NCBI GenBank assembly: GCA_017962665.1
Contig: JAGCUU010000023.1
Location: 62,001-126,000, forward strand
DNA: 64,000 bases
Direction of reading: 5' to 3'
Origin: Bacteroidales bacterium
GTDB lineage: Bacteria; Bacteroidota; Bacteroidia; Bacteroidales; P3
Positions 1 to 7,883 of the stretch are shown here, in pieces. Below the pieces are notes generated by a model that worked only from the letters and a program-made list of their open reading frames with translations, had not been told where the DNA came from and did no database searches. How positions within the stretch are numbered: position 1 is the first letter of the stretch; every line of letters begins with the position of its first letter. A program made the position numbers and the translations under genes.

Positions 1-185
1 GCCAATGGATATAGGGCAAAAGCACCTGAAATAGAGATATTTCCAGACAATTCCTCACCAGAGTTTCCTTTTCCCTGCCGACCAGTTCCACTGCAGGATA
101 CCATAGGCAAATAGAGTCCGGTTATTATTAGCAGACCTAAAAACCTCTTTAAAAACGTTGTTGTACTTTTTTTACTGTTAATCAT
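1..185 (-). CDS. pstS: Phosphate ABC transporter substrate-binding lipoprotein PstS, N-terminal part
   Basis: Only the first 61 codons lie in the window; the gene runs off the left edge. The translated start shows a basic N-terminus, a hydrophobic stretch and a lipobox ending in VSC, so the product is probably a lipoprotein. It then reads NISISGAFALYPL, which matches the beginning of PstS-like phosphate-binding proteins (the SGAxALxPL motif near the ligand site). The ATG sits 12 bases after the stop codon of the upstream porin gene on the same strand, so the two are probably one transcript. Bacteroidota PstS proteins deliver phosphate to PstCAB. The downstream pst genes would lie outside the window. 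The PstS call rests on a short stretch. Confidence 0.72.
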   Translation of the reverse strand, partial: MINSKKSTTTFLKRFLGLLIITGLYLPMVSCSGTGRQGKGNSGEELSGNISISGAFALYPL

Positions 186-197
186 AATATTTAATCT

Positions 198-1316
198 TTA
201 GAATCTCACGGTTAATAGTGTGGTCAATTTATGCTTTGATTGGTTTGTTGTTTCATTTTGCTGAAGATTGTAGGCCAATTGGATTCGCAGATGCTCATCT
301 ATCCACCAGTCAAAACCTGCAGAATAGTACATTGCAGGGGAACTATCAACCATTCCTTTATCATAATATTCTATGCGAGCCAATGGCGCAATCCGGCTTG
401 GGTGTTTGCCTCCACTCGTCATTCTGAATGAAAGCCAATAGCCTAAAGTGAGATAACAACCAATAGTTTCTACAGTGTATGGATTGTATTTGTCTGTTTC
501 ATTATTATAATTCACAAACTCAGTTTGACCAAACAAATATTCTGTTCTCACTACCCAGTGTTTGTCAGTATATTGTGCACCTCCGGCATACCGTATTCTG
601 TATCCGTCAAGATTTGTGGATATGCCGGTATAGTGCATATTGTACTTCCCCCAATAACCAGAAACAGAAAGTGTTAGATTACGTACAAAAGGACATAACT
701 CAATACGGGCCGAAATATCCTTAACCATATTGTCGGTTTTTACATTGATTCCGTTGCCTCCGAACAGCCCAACATAATATGAAATAATTGTTGTTTTCTC
801 ACCTTGCACCATTGCATTTATCAATTTGCCGGAAAGCATTGCCCCAATATCTCTCCCATTAGCATAACTGCTGATACCAGTAATGTCATTATAGCCCGAT
901 AGTGTGCTTATCGCCTGTGCATTGTCTGTCAGTTCCAAATCCAATGGTGACAGTTTGTTTTCTAACGAAAAAGGGATTTTAAACTGTCCTACTTGTAATT
1001 GGAGATACTCGTTGATTTTTATCGTGGCAAAGGCATCGATAAGTCGCGGATTGGGGGCGAAATCTGTCTGTAACCTATAATCCAACCATCGAGTCAAACT
1101 ACCTTTGAAATCAAGTCTTGCACGTCTGATTTGAAATACACCACTCTCATTATCTGCACCTTTCTCATATCTATACTGGGCGTCGATCCATCCTCCGAGT
1201 TTCACATTTCTAACAAAATTACTGCTATCTGTATTATTTTGAGCACAAATAATTGTACTACAAAATAACAGATTAATATTAATGGCAACACGCAAAAAAT
1301 CAGTAAAGTGTTTCAT
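198..1316 (-). CDS. Outer-membrane porin of the OprP/OprO (phosphate-selective) family
   Basis: The 372-residue protein starts with a signal peptide ending near residue 25 (CAQ). The mature part reads as a beta-barrel. The segment around residues 38-75 (LGGWIDAQYRY, then FQIRRARLDFKG and LDYRLQTDF) is typical of Porin_O_P proteins, followed by VGQFKIPFSLE. It ends in the aromatic residue F, as outer-membrane barrels usually do. Family members admit phosphate or polyphosphate through an arginine and lysine ladder. The next gene, 12 bases on, encodes a PstS-like lipoprotein, which supports a phosphate role for both. The unit is transcribed divergently from an AraC-type regulator, and a promoter-like element lies about 28 bases before the start. 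The specific substrate is inferred. Confidence 0.85.
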   Translation of the reverse strand: MKHFTDFLRVAININLLFCSTIICAQNNTDSSNFVRNVKLGGWIDAQYRYEKGADNESGVFQIRRARLDFKGSLTRWLDYRLQTDFAPNPRLIDAFATIKINEYLQLQVGQFKIPFSLENKLSPLDLELTDNAQAISTLSGYNDITGISSYANGRDIGAMLSGKLINAMVQGEKTTIISYYVGLFGGNGINVKTDNMVKDISARIELCPFVRNLTLSVSGYWGKYNMHYTGISTNLDGYRIRYAGGAQYTDKHWVVRTEYLFGQTEFVNYNNETDKYNPYTVETIGCYLTLGYWLSFRMTSGGKHPSRIAPLARIEYYDKGMVDSSPAMYYSAGFDWWIDEHLRIQLAYNLQQNETTNQSKHKLTTLLTVRF

Positions 1317-1343
1317 TATGCAATATCAGTCAAAAAAACATTG

Positions 1344-1351
1344 CAAAAATA
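1344..1351 (-). promoter_or_regulatory. -7 promoter element for the porin-pstS unit
   Basis: Read on the minus strand these bases are TATTTTTG, a full match to the Bacteroidota -7 consensus TAnnTTTG. The element ends 27 bases before the porin ATG. No clear -33 TTTG is visible at the usual distance, which would fit a promoter that needs an activator. Confidence 0.55.
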
Positions 1352-1371
1352 CAATCAATTCACAATTGGAA

Positions 1372-1490
1372 ATGTCATTAAAAACACAACGGTGTTATGA
1401 TTCGTAAATCGTTTGTCATTATATATCCTTACATTGTCATTATTCATTTTTACATTGTAATAATTTGGCAATTTTTACCCATTTGTCATT
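1372..1490. promoter_or_regulatory. Array of TTGTCATT-type direct repeats between the porin and the AraC-type gene
   Basis: TTGTCATT occurs at 1413-1420, 1434-1441 and 1483-1490, with variants at 1372-1379 (ATGTCATT) and 1454-1460 (TTGTAAT). All point the same way. The first four are 41, 21 and 20 bases apart, close to whole helical turns, while the last is offset by 29. Such spacing is known for AraC-family half-sites (about 21 bases). TGTCAT also resembles a PhoB box half-site. The array lies between the two divergent promoters, so it probably controls the porin, the regulator or both. Confidence 0.5.
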
Positions 1491-1499
1491 GAAACACAG

Positions 1500-1528
1500 T
1501 TGTTATTGATTATTTATTTGTAATTTTG
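1500..1528 (+). promoter_or_regulatory. Promoter of the AraC-type regulator
   Basis: TTG at 1500-1502 and TAATTTTG at 1521-1528 (match to TAnnTTTG) are 18 bases apart. The ATG at 1533 is only four bases after the -7 element, so transcription should begin at or just before the start codon, giving a leaderless or nearly leaderless mRNA. Confidence 0.55.
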
Positions 1529-1532
1529 CAGC

Positions 1533-2060
1533 ATGAAAACATTTGTATTGATTTTATCGCTCATCTTGAATCTTGTCCTTTTTTATATGCTTATCCACAT
1601 CCGGAGAGTGTATCACAGGATAATGAAAAAAAACCTCAAAGAGGAAAAAACGAAGAAAATACTGGTTGAAAATGTGTCGTATGTCATTCCTGACAACGCC
1701 GACGAACAGAGCCGTGCCATAATCATTGTGCTTCAACAATTGATGGAACGGGATAAACTATATAGAAATCCCAGTCTTACCATGCAAGATCTGTCTAAAG
1801 CTGTTGGCACCAATAAGACCAAACTCTCGTTTATAATCAACAACTATCTGAACCACAATTTTGCCTCTTTGCTTAACCATTACAGGGTCGATGAAGCCGT
1901 ACACCTGTTGAGCGACAGCCATTATTTCAACTATAAAATATCGGTCATTGGCGAGATGTGTGGCTACAGTAACCGTCAGGTTTTTCATTCCGCCTTCAAA
2001 AAGATAATGGGTATCACTCCTACCCATTTCCGAAACATCAGCAAGTCGAGAAATCCATGA
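1533..2060 (+). CDS. Membrane-anchored AraC-family transcriptional regulator
   Basis: The 175-residue protein begins with one hydrophobic helix (about residues 4-23) followed by basic residues, so the rest faces the cytoplasm. Residues about 75-170 form an AraC-type DNA-binding domain with two helix-turn-helix parts. The first is around LTMQDLSKAVGTNKTKLSF and the second around ISVIGEMCGYSNRQVFHSAF, followed by the conserved GITPTHFR. There is no ligand-binding or sensor domain, unlike most AraC proteins or hybrid two-component systems. The gene is divergent from the phosphate porin and faces an array of phased direct repeats, which suggests that it controls the porin and perhaps itself. The signal it senses is unknown. 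Confidence 0.85.
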   Translation: MKTFVLILSLILNLVLFYMLIHIRRVYHRIMKKNLKEEKTKKILVENVSYVIPDNADEQSRAIIIVLQQLMERDKLYRNPSLTMQDLSKAVGTNKTKLSFIINNYLNHNFASLLNHYRVDEAVHLLSDSHYFNYKISVIGEMCGYSNRQVFHSAFKKIMGITPTHFRNISKSRNP

Positions 2061-2077
2061 ATTTCAATAAAAAAATG

Positions 2078-2085
2078 TACTTTTG
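2078..2085 (+). promoter_or_regulatory. -7 promoter element of tRNA-Glu
   Basis: TACTTTTG matches TAnnTTTG and is followed by CACCC. A nearly identical element, TACTTTTGCACCC, precedes tRNA-Gln at 60622. The tRNA starts 45 bases downstream. Confidence 0.6.
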
Positions 2086-2129
2086 CACCCGATTTAGACA
2101 GAAAAAAACGTCAAATCAAATATCATCAG

Positions 2130-2206
2130 GCCGCATTCGTCTAGTGGTCCAGGACAACTGCCTCTCACGCAGTAGATCGCCGGTTCGACTCCGGCATGCG
2201 GTACCA
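2130..2206 (+). tRNA. tRNA-Glu (anticodon CUC)
   Basis: The 7-base acceptor stem GCCGCAT pairs with ATGCGGT (one G-T pair), and discriminator A and CCA are encoded. The anticodon arm is ACTGC, loop CTCTCAC, GCAGT, giving CUC for the GAG codon. The T-loop TTCGACT is canonical. CUC is less common than the UUC isoacceptor in bacteria. Confidence 0.93.
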
Positions 2207-2242
2207 AAGCGATAAAATCAACAGATTTTGTCGCTTTATTTT
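2207..2242 (+). terminator. Intrinsic terminator after tRNA-Glu
   Basis: A 14-pair hairpin (2206-2219 with 2224-2237, loop AACA, one T-G pair) is followed by ATTTTC. Its first base is the last base of the tRNA CCA end. Confidence 0.75.
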
Positions 2243-2292
2243 CTTTTGTAAGCTGTTGTTTTTCTTACACATAAAAAGAACTATATCTCATT

Positions 2293-2437
2293 AAAGGCTC
2301 AGTATCAAATAAAATGCGTATCTTTGCACCTGAATTAGACACGAGTAAGTCTAATCAAAAAAGCATTTTGTATAAAGTCTCTTTTCAGAAATTTGCCCGA
2401 TTTCTATTTTCAGAAGGACTTTGATACTGATGCCTTT
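2293..2437. repeat. Inverted repeat enclosing a promoter
   Basis: AAAGGCTCAGTATCAAA at 2293-2309 is the reverse complement of TTTGATACTGATGCCTTT at 2420-2437 apart from one inserted T. The arms enclose 110 bases holding the TATCTTTG promoter element. Neither arm continues outward or inward. The arrangement resembles invertible promoters of Bacteroidales, though no recombinase gene is present in the window. Confidence 0.6.
2319..2326 (+). promoter_or_regulatory. -7 promoter element inside the inverted repeat
   Basis: TATCTTTG matches TAnnTTTG. The following bases, GCACCTGAATTAGACA, closely resemble those after the tRNA-Glu promoter at 2078 (GCACCCGATTTAGACA), so the two promoters may derive from one another. 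Confidence 0.55.
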
Positions 2438-2612
2438 GCTTATTTGGTATGTTTTCGCCTCCAGGCGTTTACGTATTCATAGCATGGGATAGGTTCCTCA
2501 AAGTTCATTCATAAAGTTGTTCGAGAATAGTTCGGTTAGGGGTACCACATGACGATAAAAGCATCATCACCACAAGAAAGGCTATACAAGAAAAGCCTTT
2601 ATGCATCTTCAA

Positions 2613-3071
2613 TTAGTTTTCAACCTTCAGCCAATATACGCTCTCGCTTATTCCCAACAACGAACCCTTTACGCGCAGTTTGCCGTCAGCCGTAAATTCC
2701 GCACTCATATTGGCTCTTATTCCGCGTTGCGGGTCATAGATCTTAGCGTCGTCCCAACGATGCTTCTTTGCGTTGTACTTGAGACCTGTAAAGAGGATTA
2801 TCCGGTCGGCGGGCGTAGAACGAAGGCTATGGTCTGGATTCTTCGTGTCGAGTATTTTGTTGCCTCTGGCATCCTTGTCATGTTCCAACCATATAACCTG
2901 TCCCCGATAGGTGCCATTGGTCAGCTTCACGATTTTCACTTTAAACTTGTCGTTATTCTGTTTGCTCGTGTATACGCCTACAATATTATCAGCCTTGTCG
3001 TTAAGTGCATTCTGTGCCGCTATGGAGCCGACACACAATAGCGACATCAGAAGAAAAACCAGTCGTTTCAT
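2613..3071 (-). CDS. DUF2147 family secreted protein
   Basis: Starting at the ATG at 3071 gives about 152 residues with a clear signal peptide (MKRLVFLLMSLLCVGSIAAQ). A longer frame starting at 3107 would add 12 residues before the signal peptide and is less likely. The mature part (IVGVYTSKQNNDKFKVKIVKL, then YRGQVIWLE and a GxKILDTKNPD-like stretch) matches DUF2147, a calycin-like periplasmic family of unknown function common in Bacteroidota. It stands alone; the next gene on this strand upstream is the TolC-like gene at 3163. Confidence 0.8.
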   Translation of the reverse strand: MKRLVFLLMSLLCVGSIAAQNALNDKADNIVGVYTSKQNNDKFKVKIVKLTNGTYRGQVIWLEHDKDARGNKILDTKNPDHSLRSTPADRIILFTGLKYNAKKHRWDDAKIYDPQRGIRANMSAEFTADGKLRVKGSLLGISESVYWLKVEN

Positions 3072-3162
3072 ACTTCCAAAATTTGGATTATATAAATTAA
3101 GTTGCAATAATTGTCAGTTTTAATAATATGATTATAAACAACAAAAAACCTTTCAACTTTAC

Positions 3163-4533
3163 TTATTGTGATATATTTCTTAAGTCAAGCAGACGCCTGC
3201 GAGCGACGACATAGGTTGTGTGGCGATCGGTGATGGCGTTCTGAGCCTGAAGCAGCAGAGCGTGTGCCTGCAGCACCTCTGAAAGAGTGGCGACGCCAGC
3301 CTCATAATTAAGGCTTGCCAGACGATAGTTTTCCTGTGCAATTTCAAGTGCAGCCGAGTCGGACTTCATCAGCATGGCAGCATCAATCATGTCGCTGTAG
3401 GCTTTTTCTTCCTCAAGCGACATCATGTGGTTCAGATATTCCTGACGCATACGGGCTTCGGCAATACGGATGTCATGCTGCCTCAATTTGTGCGAAGTCT
3501 CCCACCAACCGGTCAAGGGTATTGAGAGGGATAGCAATGCCACCGCATTTGCCGACGGGTCGTTCTTGATGACATTGCCATAGTATGCAGATGCAACCAA
3601 TGCCAGTTGCGGAAGTGCTTCGCCGAGTGTAAGCCGCCTTTGCAGTTTCTCGGCCTCTACACTAAGCTGCAGCAGGCGTGTCTCGGGTCGGAGCGAATCG
3701 CCCACAGCGCAATAGGAGAAATCTGGCATAGGCGGCATGTCAAGCAGAGGGTCGGCGAAAACCAAATCGTCGCTATAGTCGATGCCAATCTGACAACAGA
3801 GCAGCCGCTTGGAAAGGCGGATGCCGCTGGCGAGCTGTTGCTGGTTTGCAAGCATCTCATTGCGTTTCAACTGCAGTTGAAGAGCATCGGCACGGGTGAC
3901 GAGACCGTTTGTCAAAGCCGCCTGTACCGTACGGTCCAACGAGTCGATAAGAGCCAAAGCTGCTGTCACCGTGGCGACCTTCTGTTGCAGACCCGCAACA
4001 AGGTAGTAGGACGATTCGATGTTCTCAACAATGTCGCGAAGCTTCATTTCTGCCTGCAGCTCAGCCGCCTCAATTCCAAGGTTAGCCAACTTGTTGCCTG
4101 TAATAATTCGACCACCGGCATAGATGGGCTGTGCCGCCACTATCGAGCCACTGGCGCCCTTTTTCATAAGCGAAACCTCTTTCTTGACATCACTTTCTTC
4201 AGAGACCAAGTCATAGAGAGACTGCAGCAGATCCCTCATATCATTCGACTGTATATCTTCAATGCTGAAATGGATGAGCGGTTCGGCGGAATAGTAGCCG
4301 ATACCCGCCAGATTCAGCTGCGGGAAATACTTGGTAAAGACCTGTCGTTTCACCTCCTGTGAGCGCTCAATTTCCATCTGCGAAGTGCGTATCTCCACAT
4401 TGTTACGCTTGGCAAGCGACAAACAGCTGTCCAAAGTCAGTGTTTGGGCTTGAGCAGAGACCATGGCCGGCAATTGAAAAAATAACAATATGCACACACA
4501 GAACAACGACCTGAACAATATATTGTTTTTCAT
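3163..4533 (-). CDS. TolC-family outer-membrane efflux channel
   Basis: The product has about 456 residues from the ATG at 4533, which places the signal peptide (MKNNILFRSLFCVCILLFF, cleavage after VSAQA) at the N-terminus. A frame extending to 4605 adds 24 residues that do not look like a signal sequence. The mature protein is helical with the OEP pattern: TLDSCLSLAKRNN at the start, then long amphipathic helices rich in E, Q and L, and LNYEAGVATLSEVLQAHALLLQAQ near the end, which is the hallmark of TolC repeats. It is the last gene of a three-gene RND efflux operon and would be the exit duct for the pump encoded upstream at 4696-7863. Confidence 0.9.
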   Translation of the reverse strand: MKNNILFRSLFCVCILLFFQLPAMVSAQAQTLTLDSCLSLAKRNNVEIRTSQMEIERSQEVKRQVFTKYFPQLNLAGIGYYSAEPLIHFSIEDIQSNDMRDLLQSLYDLVSEESDVKKEVSLMKKGASGSIVAAQPIYAGGRIITGNKLANLGIEAAELQAEMKLRDIVENIESSYYLVAGLQQKVATVTAALALIDSLDRTVQAALTNGLVTRADALQLQLKRNEMLANQQQLASGIRLSKRLLCCQIGIDYSDDLVFADPLLDMPPMPDFSYCAVGDSLRPETRLLQLSVEAEKLQRRLTLGEALPQLALVASAYYGNVIKNDPSANAVALLSLSIPLTGWWETSHKLRQHDIRIAEARMRQEYLNHMMSLEEEKAYSDMIDAAMLMKSDSAALEIAQENYRLASLNYEAGVATLSEVLQAHALLLQAQNAITDRHTTYVVARRRLLDLRNISQ

Positions 4534-4695
4534 TTCCTTCGAAATTATCAAATGATTAAGAAAAGTTGTAACGATATAACAGATTATTATATTGGTTGTT
4601 AGCAAAGAACATTTACCAAATTAAACAAATGGACATATATATTAGAAATAAAAGACAACATGGACAATCGAAATGGATACATCATACATCTTACA

Positions 4696-7600
4696 TCATT
4701 TTCTTGCCACATGTATCGGGCGGAAATTCGTCCTTTTCTTGTTCTCGAAAGCCACACAATAGGAGACTGGCAGGATTGTGATGACAAAAGGCAACGTAAA
4801 TAGCGTGCCAAAACATATCACCACACCCATAGGCATCCATAGCATCGTGCCTGCCAAAATCATGGGCACCACTCCTATGGCCGTAGTTGCCGAAGTAAGG
4901 AAGATAGGCCTCATGCGTCGCAGGCCTGCCTGATAGGCGGCATCAGGCACAGAGAGCAGGTCTTTGGTACGCAGTTCGGCGACGTAGTCGTACATGATAA
5001 TGGCGTTGCGTACAATGATGCCGACAAGAGATATAAGGCCCAGCACAGCCGAGATAGAGAAATCAAGCCTGAATAGCCACAATCCGAAAGTGGCGCCAAA
5101 GATGCAAAGCACCGCCATCGAAATGGAGAGCAGCGAGATATCGAGTTTGCCATAATGGATGATAAGCACCAGGAACATGACGCATATTGCAGCAACCACC
5201 GCCATCAAGAGGCTTGGCATCAGGCTTGCCGAGAGAGCAAAGGTGCCGCCAGGCTCAACGGTGACGCCGTCGGGAATCTCCATCTTGTCAAACTCCCGCT
5301 TGATTTTGAAATATTCGTGAATCTGGCCTGCTTTCGGCATCACGTCGGCCGACACCGTGACGCAACGCACCCCATTGCGGTGAGGCATATTGTTGTGATG
5401 GAAACGAGGCTGTATGTCGGCCACCTGCCGCAGAGGCACCCATGTACCCGGTTGGGCACAGGGCACAAGCAGGTCGCCCAACGAGCCGTAGTCTATATCC
5501 TGCTTACCTTCAGAGTAGATGGCTATGGGGATGCTGTAGTCGCCCTCCCAAAGGGTGGAGAGCCTTGTGCCAGACAAAGCGCTACTGAGATACACTGAAA
5601 GCGTGGATTGAGTGATACCCAACCGGTTGGCGGCATCGGTTTTCAGAACCACATCGACCATTTCCTCGGTTTCGTCGTAGTCGGAGTGGACATAGAATAG
5701 TTTGGGATTCTGCTTCATCAGTCTTAGCAGCGAGTCACGTACTGCTGCGATGTCGCCATAGTTGTCGCCCTTGACATAGAACTCTATAGGTGCCAACACG
5801 GCCTGATAGTCCATCTGTTTGAACCTCACCTGCGCCTGTGGGAAGATATTCTCATACCGCTGTGCATACTCGGCCACCAGTTCTTTAGTGGCGTTGTCGC
5901 TCACGGTGTTGACGATAAACTGGGCATAGTGATCCGATGCCAGCTGTGGAGCGTATGTCATGTGGAACCGAGGCGACGACATGCCGACAAACGAGGTGAT
6001 GCTTTTCACTCGCGAGTCCTTAAGCAGCATTGCCGCCAACGAGTCAGCCACAATATCGGTCTCCTCTATCGACGAGCTGGCGGCCATGTGAATCTCGACG
6101 GCAAAGCTGTCGCGCTCGGCCTTAGGCAGAACCTGGATGTTGATTTGTGTGAACAGGAAGACTCCCACCAGAACAAAAACAAATCCGGTGGCAAGCGTGA
6201 GTTTCTTGTGACGGAAACAGAAATCAAGCAGACGTTGGTAGCCGCGCTGCAGCCACTCGAAGAAGCCGTTCTGCAAACGATCCAGGCGAGTGGTGTTACC
6301 CGCACTCTTTATGATACGCGACGAGAGGAACGGAATCACCATAATGGCATAAAAGAAGCTGCAGGCCAAAGCGATGAGGATTGTCCATGGGAACAATCCC
6401 ACAAAGTCGCCCATGATATTGCCCTTCAGAATGGCAAGTGCGGGGAAGAACATCATGGCTATTGAGGCGGTGGCGAAGAGCATGGAGTTGGCCAGCTTGC
6501 CTGTCGACACAGCTGCCGAATACCATCGCGAATGACCTGCACGCAGCAGGTCGGTATAGCCATCGATGACAACCACCGAGTCGTCGACTATCATACCCAA
6601 CACGGCAATCAGTGCGGCAAGGGTCACGGTGTTAAGTTCGAACCCCAGGAAATACATGATGCCCAGCGTTGCTGCGATACAGATAGGCACCGAGGTGGAA
6701 CTCACCAATGCAGTACGCAGAGGGAATAGCATCAGCATCACAAAGATAACGATGAGGATAGCCTCTATAAGGTCTTTGAGGAACGACCGTACAGAACGGT
6801 CGACCACATTAGGTTGGTCGGTAATGCGATGGATGTGGATATCCGGCGTAATGCTCGCTTCGTAGTCTTCGATAATCGTTTCCACCTTTTTGCCGAAATC
6901 CACCACGTTGTTGCCTGGCCGCATCTCTATCGAGAGCATAATGCAGCGATTGTTTCCCGACTGCTGGGCGGTTTGGCTGTTTGAAGACTCCGACTTCATG
7001 TCACCTGACGGCTCATAATATTTGATATGAGGTTTCGACTCCTCGTATCGCGTCTCGATGGTGGCGACATCGCGCAGCCGCAGAGTCTGCCCAGTCACCG
7101 GGTCGGCAAAGATTATCAGCTCGCCGAGTTCGTAGATATTGCCGAACGGGATAGAGACATGTACCAGCGCGCTGCCTTCGTCGTTACTCACCTTGCCAGA
7201 GATAGTGCGGAACCCATGTGCCGCAAGCTCAGTCGAAACTGCCGATGGCGATATGGCATACTGCGTCAGCTTCATAGGATCCATATGAACGGCAATCTCC
7301 TCCTTCTGATCGCCCACAATGCTTATTCGGCCCATCTCAGGAATGCTTCGCAGACGTGCCGACAGCTGCTTGGAGATGGCTTCCAATTCACGTGGTGAGC
7401 GTTCGTTGCTCTCGATGGCCAGCAGCAGCGACGAGGCGTTGCCAAAGTCATCGATGACTGCCGTCGCCGCCACACCCTGAGGCAGGCTCGTCAACCGGAA
7501 CAGGGACAACCCCTCGCGAATGCGCGACCAAGTAACCTTCGGGTCGTCATCCGAATGCACCAGCGATACAAAGACATATAGCATACCGTTCTGGCTATAG

Positions 7601-7863
7601 GAGTATGTGCTTGTCTTGTCGACATCGGTAAAGGTAAAGAGATACTCCTCAACCTTGCCAGCCACCTGTTCCTCGATCTCCTCGGCGGTGGCGCCAGGGT
7701 AGACAACAGCCACAACGCCTTGCTTTATCTTAACATTGGGAAACTCGTTCTTGTTCAGATGGGGCAGCGCATAGATGCCTATGGCGATAACTATTATTAT
7801 CGAAAACGCGAGCAGCGGAAAACTCCGCATCGCGCCTTCTATCATATTTCTTCTCGCAGCCAT
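4696..7863 (-). CDS. RND efflux pump permease (AcrB/MexB-like)
   Basis: At 1055 residues the length is usual for the AcrB family. The N-terminus has the first transmembrane helix (FSIIIVIAIGIYALPHL), followed by the porter-domain signature VVYPGATAEEIEEQV. The central region carries the helices of the proton relay (VTLAALIAVLGMIVDDSVVVIDG, with the DD pair of transmembrane helix 4), and the C-terminal part repeats the layout (LGLISLVGIIVRNAIIMYDY). The adaptor gene lies 20 bases upstream and the TolC-like channel gene about 160 bases downstream, a complete tripartite export operon. Substrates cannot be deduced. The gene is intact. Confidence 0.93.
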   Translation of the reverse strand: MAARRNMIEGAMRSFPLLAFSIIIVIAIGIYALPHLNKNEFPNVKIKQGVVAVVYPGATAEEIEEQVAGKVEEYLFTFTDVDKTSTYSYSQNGMLYVFVSLVHSDDDPKVTWSRIREGLSLFRLTSLPQGVAATAVIDDFGNASSLLLAIESNERSPRELEAISKQLSARLRSIPEMGRISIVGDQKEEIAVHMDPMKLTQYAISPSAVSTELAAHGFRTISGKVSNDEGSALVHVSIPFGNIYELGELIIFADPVTGQTLRLRDVATIETRYEESKPHIKYYEPSGDMKSESSNSQTAQQSGNNRCIMLSIEMRPGNNVVDFGKKVETIIEDYEASITPDIHIHRITDQPNVVDRSVRSFLKDLIEAILIVIFVMLMLFPLRTALVSSTSVPICIAATLGIMYFLGFELNTVTLAALIAVLGMIVDDSVVVIDGYTDLLRAGHSRWYSAAVSTGKLANSMLFATASIAMMFFPALAILKGNIMGDFVGLFPWTILIALACSFFYAIMVIPFLSSRIIKSAGNTTRLDRLQNGFFEWLQRGYQRLLDFCFRHKKLTLATGFVFVLVGVFLFTQINIQVLPKAERDSFAVEIHMAASSSIEETDIVADSLAAMLLKDSRVKSITSFVGMSSPRFHMTYAPQLASDHYAQFIVNTVSDNATKELVAEYAQRYENIFPQAQVRFKQMDYQAVLAPIEFYVKGDNYGDIAAVRDSLLRLMKQNPKLFYVHSDYDETEEMVDVVLKTDAANRLGITQSTLSVYLSSALSGTRLSTLWEGDYSIPIAIYSEGKQDIDYGSLGDLLVPCAQPGTWVPLRQVADIQPRFHHNNMPHRNGVRCVTVSADVMPKAGQIHEYFKIKREFDKMEIPDGVTVEPGGTFALSASLMPSLLMAVVAAICVMFLVLIIHYGKLDISLLSISMAVLCIFGATFGLWLFRLDFSISAVLGLISLVGIIVRNAIIMYDYVAELRTKDLLSVPDAAYQAGLRRMRPIFLTSATTAIGVVPMILAGTMLWMPMGVVICFGTLFTLPFVITILPVSYCVAFENKKRTNFRPIHVARK

Positions 7864-7883
7864 CTCGACATCTGTTTGGAATA

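Larger units (their letters stand above)
2243..2612. other. Gene-free stretch with a promoter, possibly an uncharacterised small RNA
   Basis: No convincing reading frame exists on either strand. A good promoter element lies at 2319-2326. Just after the expected start is a short hairpin, ATTAGAC (2334-2340) pairing with GTCTAAT. Further structure includes CGCCTCCAGGCG near 2458 and an AAAGGCT/AGCCTTT hairpin at 2577-2600 with no T-run. A transcript of about 250 bases is therefore possible, but I recognise no known RNA family. Confidence 0.25.

Noticed and set aside
2521..2560. Bases resembling a tRNA T-loop and CCA end near 2518-2555
   Set aside because: No acceptor, D or anticodon stems can be formed around them.
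3607..4362. Plus-strand frame of 251 codons
   Set aside because: Shadow of the TolC-like gene, which has a signal peptide and family pattern.
5929..6465. Plus-strand frame of 178 codons opposite the RND pump
   Set aside because: The pump has conserved motifs throughout; this is a GC-driven shadow frame.
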